Shown here: piece after piece, positions 1 through 8,149 of the stretch
How the letters are laid out: each line of letters starts with the position of its first letter
How positions within the stretch are numbered: the first letter of the stretch is position 1
NCBI GenBank assembly: GCA_016716465.1
Contig: JADJWH010000006.1
Coordinates: 152,344-216,343, forward strand
Source: Gammaproteobacteria bacterium
GTDB lineage: Bacteria > Pseudomonadota > Gammaproteobacteria > SZUA-140
DNA: 64,000 nt
Direction: 5' to 3'
Position numbers and translations under genes: made by a program
Notes under the pieces: generated by a model
Told to the model about the DNA's origin: nothing
The model's database searches: none
The model's input: the letters and a program-made list of their open reading frames with translations, nothing else

Positions 1-2207
1 TGAGCAACATCACCACCATCATCCAAGGCGAGAACATACCCTGAGATCACGACGACAAGGATCGCGGCACTCGTCATCAAGATGGAGGCCCATTGCCGTC
101 GATCGAAGAATTTCACCCCGTTATGCGGCGGCCGGTACTCCAGCTGATCATGGCGAGACATCCCCTGAAACACGAGCATTGCAGTGGGGTGAATGATCAA
201 CTCCAGCCATACGATGTGAATCGGCAAATACAGCAGCGGGTAGCCAGCCATGGGAATGAGCGCGGCCGACATGACCAGCGGCAAATGAATCATCAACAGG
301 TACTGAAAACTCTTTTGAAGATTACTGAAGAGCTGCCGGCCTTCGGCAATCGCCCGCACAATGCTTCTAAAATTATCGTCCAGCAAGACAATCGCTGCGG
401 CTTCGCGAGCGCTGCGCGTGCCACGCTGTCCCATCGCGATCCCTATATCGGCAGCCTGTAATGCCGGTACGTCATTAACGCCATCCCCGGTTACCGCTAC
501 AATCCCCCCCTGCTGCTGAAGCGCCTTCACCAGACGCAATTTATGCATGGGAATGGCGCGCGCCACCACATCGATATCCTGCAGGAACGCACCCCCATCT
601 CGCTTAATCCGTATCTCCATCTCATTTCCATCTATCATTCTCGGTGCGTCGCTGGACAGGCCAATCTCCCTGGCCACGGCAGCCGCCGTGGCAGGATGGT
701 CTCCAGTCACCATAATCACATGGATATTGGCGCGCAGGCATGCCTGCAGGGCTTCAGGCACGCCGCCCCGAACCGGATCTTCGAAGGCGAGCAATCCCGC
801 GAACTGGTAACCGCTGACGGGCTCACCGCCTTCCCAAATCTCCGGGTTCAGCTCACGCCAGGCACAGGCAATGACTTTGTGCCCAGCGTTCGCCAGGCCG
901 CCCACCCGATCCATCCACGCAGACTCGGCTGACGCATCAAAGTCACAGAGCTTAAACACGATTTCCGGGGCGCCTTTGACAGCCGCAATCAGTACATCGT
1001 CTTCTCGAAATACGCCGACCTCGCATTTCCGGTCTTCGGTAAATGGAAAGCTTGTGACGGGAACCAATCCTGAGAAGTCAGGTACACTTTTCAGGATGGC
1101 GACATCCATCGGATCACCCGTCTCGCGCCGAGACGCGGCCCCAGCCAGCGCAAGCAGTCGTGATTCTGAGACGGCACCTGACGTCACATGATGCATCAGC
1201 TGCAGTGATCCTTTAGTGAGGGTTCCAGTCTTGTCGGTGCAGATGCAGGTCACACGACCAATGCTTTCCACGACTACGCTTCTACGAACCAGGGCCTGGA
1301 TTTTAGCCAATCGGTAGACCCCGGCCCCAAGGAAGAACGTCAGCACGACGGGGAATTCCTCGGGGATGGCCGCAACCGCCAGCGTCAGGGCGCTCAAGAG
1401 CGCGTCAATCCACCCATACCCCTGACTGATCCTGACGCTCGCCAGGATAAGACAGAAAAGAACCGCGGCAACGATTAAAACTTTTACCAGCGACATAACG
1501 GCACGCTGCAAAGGCGTGCGCTCGTGCGCGCTGCTGGCAACCGCCTGCACAATCTCTCCGTACAGTGTATTTCTCGAAGTAAATGCGACAAGCAATCGCC
1601 CATTACCGGTGAGCATGCGCGTGCCGGCGTAGCCCCAATAACATTCATCAAATCTGGTTTCGTCCTCCGCGAGCGGCAGTGATTGCAGCGCGTGCTTGCG
1701 TACCGGGTACGCCTCGCCTGTCAATGCCGATTCATCGACCTGTGTCTGGTCTGCATGAAAAAACAGGCCATCAGCCGGTATGAGATCACCAATCTTAAGG
1801 ATCACCACGTCGCCAGGCACCAGGTCAGTTGCTGTCACGGTAATTTGTGCGCCATCACGAACCACCACGGCATCTGAGGCCAATCGACCGCTTAAGCCTT
1901 CCATCGATGCCCGGGTACGCCGGTGCAGGAAGGCATCCATACCAAACAGCGGTATCAATGCCGCAAGCAGGATGAGGGAGTCCGTCATCTCGCCAATGGC
2001 CGCAAATAATGCACTGGTGCCGAGCAGGAACCACAACATGGGATCTTTGAAGGTTTCCGCTACGATTTTCCGCCAGCCGGCATCAACCGTCTCGATAATG
2101 ACATTACGCCCATACTGTTCCTGGCGCGCCGCGACATCCTGGGTGCTCAATCCACTGGCAGGCACGCGCAACCCGCGCAGTATCTCAAGGGGAAATACAT
2201 GGCTCAT
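1..2207 (-). CDS. P-type cation-transporting ATPase, partial (3' end beyond window)
   Basis: Inner-membrane pump that couples ATP hydrolysis to cation movement. The reading frame starts at ATG 2207 and runs off the left edge after about 735 codons, so the last transmembrane helices are missing. The N-terminal cation-ATPase domain is followed by the actuator motif TGE (about residues 163-165), an IPEEFP segment in the M4 region, the phosphorylation motif DKTGT with Asp325 (codon 1233-1235), MVTGD (Asp503) and the hinge motif GVND (Asp579). The start MSHVFPLEILRG has no N-terminal CxxC heavy-metal domain and no CPC motif was seen, so it belongs with the P2-type (Ca2+/Mn2+/other cation) pumps rather than the P1B copper/zinc pumps. 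The exact ion cannot be told. All catalytic motifs seen are intact. It is transcribed out of the window and appears monocistronic here. Confidence 0.93.
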   Translation of the reverse strand, partial: MSHVFPLEILRGLRVPASGLSTQDVAARQEQYGRNVIIETVDAGWRKIVAETFKDPMLWFLLGTSALFAAIGEMTDSLILLAALIPLFGMDAFLHRRTRASMEGLSGRLASDAVVVRDGAQITVTATDLVPGDVVILKIGDLIPADGLFFHADQTQVDESALTGEAYPVRKHALQSLPLAEDETRFDECYWGYAGTRMLTGNGRLLVAFTSRNTLYGEIVQAVASSAHERTPLQRAVMSLVKVLIVAAVLFCLILASVRISQGYGWIDALLSALTLAVAAIPEEFPVVLTFFLGAGVYRLAKIQALVRRSVVVESIGRVTCICTDKTGTLTKGSLQLMHHVTSGAVSESRLLALAGAASRRETGDPMDVAILKSVPDFSGLVPVTSFPFTEDRKCEVGVFREDDVLIAAVKGAPEIVFKLCDFDASAESAWMDRVGGLANAGHKVIACAWRELNPEIWEGGEPVSGYQFAGLLAFEDPVRGGVPEALQACLRANIHVIMVTGDHPATAAAVAREIGLSSDAPRMIDGNEMEIRIKRDGGAFLQDIDVVARAIPMHKLRLVKALQQQGGIVAVTGDGVNDVPALQAADIGIAMGQRGTRSAREAAAIVLLDDNFRSIVRAIAEGRQLFSNLQKSFQYLLMIHLPLVMSAALIPMAGYPLLYLPIHIVWLELIIHPTAMLVFQGMSRHDQLEYRPPHNGVKFFDRRQWASILMTSAAILVVVISGYVLALDDGGDVA

Positions 2208-2519
2208 ACGTCATGCCCTACAGGTTGCGTCCCTGGCGTTGTCAATTTCTCCAGTCTGCTCGACTGCGCCGATCTAAGGTTAACGAATCTCATGCGTCCA
2301 GCGCGCAAGGCAGGGCTGAACGAATTGTATCTCGAAGCAAGCGTTGCGGGTGTTACCTAGTTGTGGCAGCTGAGGCGAAGCACCGTCACGTATCGGGTTC
2401 CGGCGGCCAGGTCGGTCATAGGACCGACCGGTGATGATCACGTGCGAGCTCAAGTCGATGCTAGCACAAGCGCACAGGCACATCCGCGGCGTGCCATCCA
2501 TAAATCCTCCGCCGGGCGC
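2208..2519. other. Intergenic region between RMD1 gene and P-type ATPase
   Basis: These 312 bp contain no ORF with recognisable protein features. Both flanking genes run leftward, so the stretch should hold the 3' region of the RMD1-family gene and the promoter of the ATPase. A short perfect hairpin lies at 2410-2429. I see no clear repeat element and cannot pick out a promoter with confidence. Confidence 0.5.
2410..2429 (-). terminator. Possible terminator hairpin
   Basis: GGTCGGTC, a 4-nt ATAG loop and GACCGACC form a perfect 8-bp stem about 90 bp downstream of the RMD1-family stop. There is no convincing T-tract on either side, so intrinsic termination is only possible. It could instead be an operator-like inverted repeat. 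Confidence 0.3.
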
Positions 2520-3335
2520 CTAGGCGTGGCCGAAATAGAACATTTCATAGAGCGACAGTACAATCTCGACCACGATAAGGATGACGATATACCACTCCAC
2601 GCGCAGGCTGCGGCGTGCCTGTAGGATCTCCAGCACCGTCTCGGCGGTCCGCGAGATGAGTTCCAGCTTGCGCTCCAGCGCGCGATAGCGATCGCGCAGC
2701 TCGTACTCCGACTCGAGTCGGGCATACAGCCGTTCCAGCGCCGGATGATCCCACAGCAGCTCGGGCTTCTCGCTGATCTCGATGCGGCCGACCATCTCCT
2801 GCTGGTTGAGCAGCACCTCGCCGATATGCACGAGCAACTCGCCCGGCCGGCTCCAGCGCGTCTGCGGCCGCACCAGGCGGCGCGCGAACGGCTCGACCAG
2901 ATCGAAGCTGCGCGCCGTGCGCGACTCGTAGTACTCGAGGACGACGCTCCGGGCCAGCACCTCGGCCACCAGTTGCAGATGCTGCAGACTGACCGCGGCC
3001 AGGAATACCTCGCCGCCCTGCACGATGTCCCCGCTGCCGGGATCGACCCGCAGCAGGACCTCCTCGTGCTCCGGCTGCGGGCGCGGCTCGACCAGGTAGG
3101 GGCGCAGGTAATCCAGAAAGCCCGCCTCATCCGCGACCGGGACGTCGAAGAACACCACCGCCCCGTAGCGGAACACCACGGCGCATCCGCGTTCGCCCAC
3201 GCGCAGCGTCAGCGGGGCCAGCGCGAGCGCGGAGCGCTTCTCCAGCGCGCGCGCCTGGATGCGGGAACCGAGGAACAGCGCCCGCACCGGGATGGTCGTC
3301 GCCAGCCGCAGGGGAAATGCTTCGTCGTCGCTCAT
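2520..3335 (-). CDS. RMD1/YagE-family (DUF155) protein with C-terminal membrane anchor
   Basis: A 271-residue protein of the RMD1 (DUF155) family, found in bacteria and in eukaryotic organelles, with no established biochemical activity in bacteria. The family signature is strong in the C-terminal half: LLWDHPALERLYARLESEYE at about 184-203, a predicted coiled coil rich in Arg/Glu/Leu, then ARRSLRVEWYIVILIVVEIV leading into one hydrophobic helix near residues 248-268. The N-terminal half is a soluble alpha/beta region. In mitochondria the family supports translation or organelle organisation; carrying that role to bacteria would be inference. An ATG at 3335 is preceded by a GGAG-containing segment. 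It is transcribed away from the P-loop ATPase gene at 3491, with which it shares a divergent promoter region. Confidence 0.85.
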   Translation of the reverse strand: MSDDEAFPLRLATTIPVRALFLGSRIQARALEKRSALALAPLTLRVGERGCAVVFRYGAVVFFDVPVADEAGFLDYLRPYLVEPRPQPEHEEVLLRVDPGSGDIVQGGEVFLAAVSLQHLQLVAEVLARSVVLEYYESRTARSFDLVEPFARRLVRPQTRWSRPGELLVHIGEVLLNQQEMVGRIEISEKPELLWDHPALERLYARLESEYELRDRYRALERKLELISRTAETVLEILQARRSLRVEWYIVILIVVEIVLSLYEMFYFGHA

Positions 3336-3490
3336 GGTCTGGTCTCCGGCGTCCGGGCGCGGCCAGTGCCCCGGGAGAATCGCTCCGGGGATGATACCAA
3401 AACCGGACAGCGACCCGCGCGGCCGGCGACCGCCTCGGCAGCGGGGACGAGTCTGCGGTAGAATACCGGCACGACCGAAAGGATGACCCC

Positions 3491-4336
3491 ATGAAATTCA
3501 GCGCGGCGGACTTCAGGCACTGGAAGAACAAGTCGATCACCCTGCTCGGCATGTCGGGGGTGGGCAAGACCCACCTGTCCAACCTGCTGATGAAGGATCA
3601 CTGGTTCCACTACTCGGGCGACTACCGCATCGGCACCCGTTACCTCGACGAGGCCATCATCGACAACATCAAGCTGATGGCGATGGAGGTGCCGTTCCTG
3701 CGCGACCTGCTGCGCACCGACTCGATCTACATCCGCAACAACATCTCGGTGCACAACCTGCAGCCGGTGTCGAGCTTCCTCGGCAAGCTCGGCGACCCCG
3801 AGCTGGGCGGCCTGCCGCTGAAGGAATTCAAGCGCCGCCAGGAGCTGCACCGGCTGGCCGAGATCGCCGCCATGAAGGACGTGCCCGCCTTCATCCGCAA
3901 CGCGCAGATCATCTACGGCTACGAGCACTTCCTCAACGACGCCGGCGGCAGCCTGTGCGAACTCGACAACAGCGGCGTCATCGAGGTGCTCAGCCGCCAT
4001 ACGCTGATCCTCTACATCAAGGCCAGTACGACCGACGAGCAGCAGCTCATCAAGCGCGCGGTCAGGGACCCCAAGCCACTCTACTACCGCGAGGACTTCC
4101 TCGACGAGCAGCTCGCCGAGTACATGCGGACAAAGGGCGTCGAATACGTGGCGGAGATCGTGCCCGACGACTTCGTGCGCTGGGTGTTCCCGCGCCTGTT
4201 CTACGCGCGCATCCCGCGCTACGAGCGCATCGCGGCCGAATACGGCTACACCGTCACCACCGATGAACTGGCCACCGTGCGCGACGCGGCGGGATTCCTG
4301 CGCCTGGTCGAACAGGCCGTCGAACGCGGCGGATGA
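3491..4336 (+). CDS. P-loop ATPase/kinase-like protein of unknown function
   Basis: A 281-residue soluble protein with an N-terminal Walker A motif GMSGVGKT (residues 20-27), directly after a beta strand (SITLL). The sequence that follows (HWFHYSGDYRIGTRYLDEAI) suggests a nucleotide or kinase-type binding pocket. A clear Walker B was not identified. The remainder is charged and helical, with no membrane segment. The start is supported by AAAGGA nine bases upstream. The gene lies 46 bp before a MetA-family acyltransferase on the same strand, so the two probably form an operon. The pairing suggests a link to methionine or sulfur metabolism, but this is inference from context; the substrate is unknown. 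Confidence 0.75.
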   Translation: MKFSAADFRHWKNKSITLLGMSGVGKTHLSNLLMKDHWFHYSGDYRIGTRYLDEAIIDNIKLMAMEVPFLRDLLRTDSIYIRNNISVHNLQPVSSFLGKLGDPELGGLPLKEFKRRQELHRLAEIAAMKDVPAFIRNAQIIYGYEHFLNDAGGSLCELDNSGVIEVLSRHTLILYIKASTTDEQQLIKRAVRDPKPLYYREDFLDEQLAEYMRTKGVEYVAEIVPDDFVRWVFPRLFYARIPRYERIAAEYGYTVTTDELATVRDAAGFLRLVEQAVERGG

Positions 4337-4382
4337 CGTACTTGCCATCGACACACTGAACTGACACGGAACCGTACGCCCC

Positions 4383-5459
4383 ATGCCACTGGTCGCCAAA
4401 TCCAATCTGCCCACCTTCGACTACCTGCGCCGGGAAGGCGGGCGCGTGCTCACCAGCGACGAGGCGCAGCGCCAGGACATCCGCGAGCTGCACATCGGCC
4501 TGCTCAACATGATGCCGGACGCGGCGCTGCAGGCCACCGAGCGCCAGTTCTTCCGCCTCGTCGGCGAGAGCAACCAGATCGCGCAGTTCTTCATGCACCC
4601 GTTCACGCTGAAGGAGCTGAAGCGCGGCGCGCCGACGCAGGAGTACATCGACACCTATTACGACTCCTTCGCCCAGCTCAAGCAGGACGGGCTCGACGCG
4701 CTGATCATCACCGGCGCCAACGTCACCCAGCCCGACCTCGCGGCCGAGGCGTTCTGGGAGCCGCTGATCGAGGTCATCGACTGGGCCGCCGAGCACGTCA
4801 CCTCGATCCTGTGCTCCTGCCTGGCGACGCACGCCGTACTGCAGTTCCGCCACGGCCAGCACCGCCGCCGCCTGCCGGCGAAGTGCTGGGGCGTGTACCC
4901 GCACAAGGTCGTCAACGACCTCCACCCGCTGGTCGCCGACGTCAATTCCCTGTTCGACGTGCCGCACTCACGCTTCAACGAGATCGGACGCGACCAGTTC
5001 GAGGCCGCCGGGCTGCGGGTGCTGGTCGAAAGCGATACCGCCGGCGTACACCTCGCGGTGAGCGAGGACCTGCTGCGCTTCGTCTACTTCCAGGGCCACC
5101 CGGAATACGACACCATCAGCCTGCTCAAGGAATACAAGCGCGAGGTCAAGCTCTATGCGCAGGGCCAGCGCACCGACTACCCGCCGTTCCCGCACAACTA
5201 CTTCACGCTGAAGTCGGAGGCGATCCTGGAGGAATACCAGGACCGCATGGACGCCGCCCTGGCGAAGGGCGAGCCGGCGCCGCCGTTCCCGGAGGAGCAC
5301 GTCACCGGGTCGCTGCACAACACCTGGCACGACACCGCCGAGGGCGTGCTCGACAACTGGATCGGCAAGGTCTACGAGGTCACCCACCTCGACCGCAAAC
5401 TGCCGTTCAAGGCCGGCATCGACCCGAATGACCCGCTGGGCCTGCGCGACAGGATCTGA
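4383..5459 (+). CDS. metA: Homoserine O-succinyltransferase (MetA family)
   Basis: Transfers a succinyl (or acetyl) group from acyl-CoA to homoserine, the first committed step of methionine synthesis in the cytoplasm. The 358-residue protein aligns with the class-I glutamine amidotransferase-like MetA fold: early IGLLNMMPDAALQATERQF (38-56), the catalytic Cys at residue 146 in SILCSCLATHA, and the His-Glu pair in FQGHPEYD. Acyl specificity within this family depends on a few pocket residues and cannot be settled by eye; succinyl is the usual annotation. It is about 50 residues longer than E. coli MetA, with extra sequence near the C terminus (KLPFKAGIDPNDPLGLRDR). It is probably co-transcribed with the upstream P-loop protein. 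Confidence 0.88.
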   Translation: MPLVAKSNLPTFDYLRREGGRVLTSDEAQRQDIRELHIGLLNMMPDAALQATERQFFRLVGESNQIAQFFMHPFTLKELKRGAPTQEYIDTYYDSFAQLKQDGLDALIITGANVTQPDLAAEAFWEPLIEVIDWAAEHVTSILCSCLATHAVLQFRHGQHRRRLPAKCWGVYPHKVVNDLHPLVADVNSLFDVPHSRFNEIGRDQFEAAGLRVLVESDTAGVHLAVSEDLLRFVYFQGHPEYDTISLLKEYKREVKLYAQGQRTDYPPFPHNYFTLKSEAILEEYQDRMDAALAKGEPAPPFPEEHVTGSLHNTWHDTAEGVLDNWIGKVYEVTHLDRKLPFKAGIDPNDPLGLRDRI

Positions 5460-5470
5460 ACGTCACCACT

Positions 5471-5545
5471 CCGGATTCCATTGCATTCCATCCGGGTCAC
5501 GTCACGATATCCATGTAGCCCGGATAAAGCGCAGCGGCATCCGGG
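5471..5545. repeat. REP-like inverted pair (TAGCCCGGAT family)
   Basis: A copy reading TGTAGCCCGGATAAAGCG and ending in ATCCGGG (5514-5545) is preceded by a degenerate opposite-oriented copy (5471-5501, CCGGATTCC to CCATCCGGGT). Together they form a pair that can fold into a large hairpin just after metA. The same family recurs at 6521, 26027, 37129, 43770 and 45290. It may also act as a transcription end for metA. Confidence 0.7.
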
Positions 5546-5615
5546 AGAAGGCCTCACCGGTACACCGCTCCGAATCCCACCGCAACCTACCTGGCCGTCT
5601 CCACCCGGCCTGACC

Positions 5616-5810
5616 TCACACCGCGCACGCCATGTCCTGGCCACAGCACATCGGCGACTTCACCTTGCCGTGACCGTTGGGGCATTCCGAGACGTGCACC
5701 GACTTGCCGTCGGCCGTGGTGATGGTGCCGTGCCTGAGTTCCGTGCCGCATTTGCCGCATGTCATGCTGCCGATCGACATGCCGCATTTCTTGCATGTGT
5801 AGCCCGCCAT
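5616..5810 (-). CDS. Small zinc-ribbon-like cysteine-rich protein
   Basis: A 64-residue microprotein starting at ATG 5810, chosen because GGGGAGG lies a few bases upstream; an earlier in-frame start has no such site and adds an unconserved-looking extension. It contains two CxxC pairs (YTCKKCGMS and MTCGKCGTE), a Cys-Pro-Asn-Gly-His segment and a final CCGQDM motif. This looks like a pair of zinc knuckles or a rubredoxin-like metal site. There is no signal peptide or membrane segment, so it is probably cytoplasmic. No specific function is known to me. It lies just upstream of the reductase-like gene's 3' end on the same strand. Confidence 0.7.
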   Translation of the reverse strand: MAGYTCKKCGMSIGSMTCGKCGTELRHGTITTADGKSVHVSECPNGHGKVKSPMCCGQDMACAV

Positions 5811-5946
5811 GATCGTACCTCCCCGTTCTGTGTGGAAAGCGTCGCCGCCCGCAGGATGGAACAGGGATACTGTACTGCGTTTCCGTCCCGGACCCAACTA
5901 CCCAGCGCGCGAGATAAACAGATGACCGCAGCGGCGTACCGGAAGG

Positions 5947-6489
5947 CTATATGCCCGGCGGAAGCCTGGCACGCATCGCCCTGCGGCGATCCAGCCGGCG
6001 CCCGTCGACGATGAAGGTGCCGTCGCCGACGGCATGCAGGGTGCGCTTTTCCTTACGAACACTGTCGAAATACGCGGCCACGCCTTCGAGGACGACGATA
6101 TTGTGCTTCTTCACGATATCAACGACCTTGCATTCAATATTCGCGAGGCACTCACGAATCAGCGGCGACCGGACATACTTGCCCTTCACCGGCGTCAACC
6201 CGAAACGCGCGAACTTGTCCGTGTCTGCGCCGGAACAGGTCCCCACGCCGACGACTGTATCGATCACATCCACCGTCGGGATCGCGATAACGCACTCGCG
6301 CGTCTTCCTGAGCGCGGAATAGGAATGATTCCAGGGCCCCGTGGTGATGGCGAACAGCGGCGTGAAGTCCATGACCATGGTCCAGGAGATGGTCATAAGG
6401 TTGGCCTTCTTGCCGTCGCTCGTCGTGATGAACACGACCGGGCCGGATTCCATCAGGGTGAAGGCCTTATTGAGCCGCATCCTCTTCAC
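5947..6489 (-). CDS. Flavin reductase-like (flavoredoxin-type) FMN-binding protein
   Basis: A roughly 180-residue FMN-binding split-barrel protein of the flavin reductase-like domain family. Supporting segments are LNKAFTLMESGPVVFITTSD, then NLMTISWTMVMDFTPLFAI and a glycine-rich GVGTCSGADTDKFARFGL, all typical of flavoredoxin-like proteins. Such proteins carry FMN and transfer electrons or reduce flavin. I chose the GTG at 6489 because it gives the family-like N terminus MKRMRLNKAFTLME and has GGAGGGG about seven bases upstream; an ATG at 6480 is an alternative, and one at 6516 has no ribosome site. The gene ends 136 bp before the small zinc protein on the same strand, so co-transcription is possible. 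Confidence 0.82.
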   Translation of the reverse strand: MKRMRLNKAFTLMESGPVVFITTSDGKKANLMTISWTMVMDFTPLFAITTGPWNHSYSALRKTRECVIAIPTVDVIDTVVGVGTCSGADTDKFARFGLTPVKGKYVRSPLIRECLANIECKVVDIVKKHNIVVLEGVAAYFDSVRKEKRTLHAVGDGTFIVDGRRLDRRRAMRARLPPGI

Positions 6490-6520
6490 TGCCCTACCCC
6501 TCCACCACAGCCCCATCGAT

Positions 6521-6552
6521 GTAGCCCGGATGGAGCGCAGCGAAATCCGGGA
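6521..6552. repeat. REP-like element, single copy
   Basis: One copy of the TAGCCCGGAT family (GTAGCCCGGATGGAGCG through AAATCCGGGA), upstream of the flavin reductase-like start. It is followed at 6575-6605 by half-palindromes containing CTGTCCCC and TTCCCCTG, related to the GGGGACAG repeat family. Confidence 0.65.
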
Positions 6553-6617
6553 AGCTTAATATTGCATTTTTGAAACTGTGGGCTGTCCCCATTTTCCCCT
6601 GCATTTTCCCCTGTACA

Positions 6618-6827
6618 TCATGCCCACTTTATCTTTAAATCCCTACTCTGTTCTGCGCAATCCCGGAGATACAAATTAATCAGGCTCTGGTATGGGATGC
6701 CTTTCTGTTCAGCCAGTGCTTTGAAGTAGGCAATAGTGTCCTCATCAAGCCTGATGGTAATCTGCTTCTTCAGTTTCGAAGCATAGGGATTCTTTTTTGA
6801 ATTTGAAAAATCATATTTTTCACGCAT
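6618..6827 (-). CDS. brnA: BrnA-type antitoxin
   Basis: A 69-residue ribbon-helix-helix antitoxin and DNA-binding autorepressor. It shows a short N-terminal toxin-binding segment (YDFSNSKKNPYASKLK) followed by QITIRLDEDTIAYFKALAEQ, the classic RHH strand and helix. It then has GIPYQSLINLYLRDCAEQSR. The ATG at 6827 lies inside the end of the toxin gene (8-bp overlap), the usual translational coupling for brnT-brnA, where toxin comes first. The product should neutralise BrnT and repress the operon. A longer upstream in-frame start would run back through brnT and is rejected. Confidence 0.88.
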   Translation of the reverse strand: MREKYDFSNSKKNPYASKLKKQITIRLDEDTIAYFKALAEQKGIPYQSLINLYLRDCAEQSRDLKIKWA

Positions 6828-7116
6828 GACCAATGCCCTCGTATTCACGCTGCTCAGAGCGAGTTGCCTTACGGGCCGAAATGATTCGAATGGTATCCTG
6901 ATCTTCTTGATAGCAATGACATACGACAAGAAGGCGAAGCCGCGAACTCAGACCCAGCAGGATAAAGCGATCTTCCTCGTCAGAGTGGTCAGGATCTAAA
7001 ATAACGCGCGCATTTTCATCAAGAAATGCAGTCTTAGCTTCTGCGAAAGAAACACCATGTTTCTTTCGATTTGTCGTTTCCTTCCGACGATTCCATTCGA
7101 ATTTCAGCCCATCCAT
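6820..7116 (-). CDS. brnT: BrnT-type ribonuclease toxin
   Basis: A 98-residue toxin of the RelE-fold BrnT family, which blocks translation by RNA cleavage. Characteristic segments are FEWNRRKETTNRKKHGVSFA near the N terminus, an ILDPDHSDEEDRFILLGLS stretch, and IRIISARKATRSEQREYE at the end, where the RxxSAR and ERxxYE motifs normally sit. The last motif here reads SEQREYE. The toxin is first in the operon and overlaps brnA by 8 bp. An AT-rich segment just upstream (7115-7150) is a likely promoter and BrnA operator. Codon use is noticeably more AT-rich than the flanking genes, consistent with acquisition. Confidence 0.88.
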   Translation of the reverse strand: MDGLKFEWNRRKETTNRKKHGVSFAEAKTAFLDENARVILDPDHSDEEDRFILLGLSSRLRLLVVCHCYQEDQDTIRIISARKATRSEQREYEGIGHA

Positions 7117-7327
7117 GGCATTATATTGTAGTTATACTGTAGTTACAATCAAGGGGCTGCGCTTATCAAATTCGATGCACTGGTTAGCACCATATGTCTC
7201 GGAATAATAGAGGACAGACTGAGCTACCCCGTATTGTACGTGCAGCGCCCGTACTCAATCATCGAGCGATACGTTTCCTGCAAGTGCCAGTCGTTTTGGT
7301 CAGCGGACACGCGACATCTCCTAGCGT

Positions 7328-7384
7328 ATCTAACGCAGAGCTAAGCAGCGCGCAAAGCGCGCCCGCTTGAGCGCCTTGTTGGGC
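7328..7384 (-). other. Integron attC-like recombination site
   Basis: Read on the minus strand, this 57-bp imperfect palindrome has all parts of an integron cassette attC site. An R'' box GCCCAAC (RYYYAAC, 7384-7378) is followed by an L'' arm GCTCAAGC, a GC-rich central stem with GCGCGC on both sides of TTT, an L' arm GCTTAGC and an R' box GTTAGAT (GTTRRRY, 7334-7328). L'' carries one extra base relative to L', matching the extrahelical base that sets strand choice for IntI. Oriented this way, the cassette gene it would terminate is the cytochrome b gene at 7406-8149. No integrase is in the window and no second attC was found. Confidence 0.6.
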
Positions 7385-7405
7385 GCTCGCTTGAACCGAA
7401 CGGAC

Positions 7406-8149
7406 TCAGTCATGGTCATTGCGATCTTCGTCCCGAGGACGTCCACGAACTATCTTTCGTCCCGTGAACATCGCCGAAATGATGCTGCCGCCTTCCTTCA
7501 GCTCGGTGATAACCACTGCGGCTATGTGCACAACGACGACGACCACGAGGACATAGAAGCTGTAGAGATGTATTGCTGCGAAGGGCTTGCGGAACGCGCG
7601 CATGCTTTCGTAGGCCGCGGCAGAATACATCTCGCGGGCATAGGGCAACAGGGAGCCCGGATCGATACCCGGCGCCGCTACCCACTGCGCGATCCAATGC
7701 CCGATCGGGGGGTAGAACAGATCAGTACCCGCGAGAACCAGGCCGGTAATACCGAGACAGGAAATGAGGATAAACAGAGCCGCAATACCCAGCCGTCCTA
7801 CCGGGTTGTGCCCTAGATACTGCTCCGGGTGACCCGCGATAAAGGCTGCGACATAGCTGCGTACCGCGTGGAAGTATCCCTCACCGCCCGGAAGGATCGA
7901 ACGCCACCTAGCATAGCGGTTACCCATAAAGGCCCATGCGATGCGCCAGAGAAAGTTCAATGCGAAGACGTACCCGATCAAAACGTGAACTGTCTTGAGG
8001 GTTACTTTGCCGGCATTGGACACATCGAGATCGCCCGCGTTGAGAATCGTGAAGCCCACAGCCCCCAGGGCGATGACGCAGACCACATTGATCCAATGGA
8101 ACCAGCGGGTGCCCGCGTCCCAGACCGCATAAGATCTCAGTTCAGACAT
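7406..8149 (-). CDS. Cytochrome b561 / Ni,Fe-hydrogenase-type b-type cytochrome
   Basis: A 247-residue integral membrane diheme cytochrome b of the b561 (CybB/HupC-like) family, which moves electrons between the quinone pool and a periplasmic partner. Four hydrophobic helices are visible. Candidate heme ligands are His18 in RWFHWINV, the His in KTVHVLIGY, and the His residues in AAIHLYSFY and VVVHIAAVV. The C-terminal tail is cytosolic and ends in Asp/Arg/His-rich sequence. The ATG at 8149 has an AGAGGA site upstream. No hydrogenase, YceI or cytochrome c partner is adjacent. The gene sits immediately upstream of the attC-like site, so it may be a mobile cassette gene, unusual for a 247-residue membrane cytochrome. 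Confidence 0.82.
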   Translation of the reverse strand: MSELRSYAVWDAGTRWFHWINVVCVIALGAVGFTILNAGDLDVSNAGKVTLKTVHVLIGYVFALNFLWRIAWAFMGNRYARWRSILPGGEGYFHAVRSYVAAFIAGHPEQYLGHNPVGRLGIAALFILISCLGITGLVLAGTDLFYPPIGHWIAQWVAAPGIDPGSLLPYAREMYSAAAYESMRAFRKPFAAIHLYSFYVLVVVVVVHIAAVVITELKEGGSIISAMFTGRKIVRGRPRDEDRNDHD

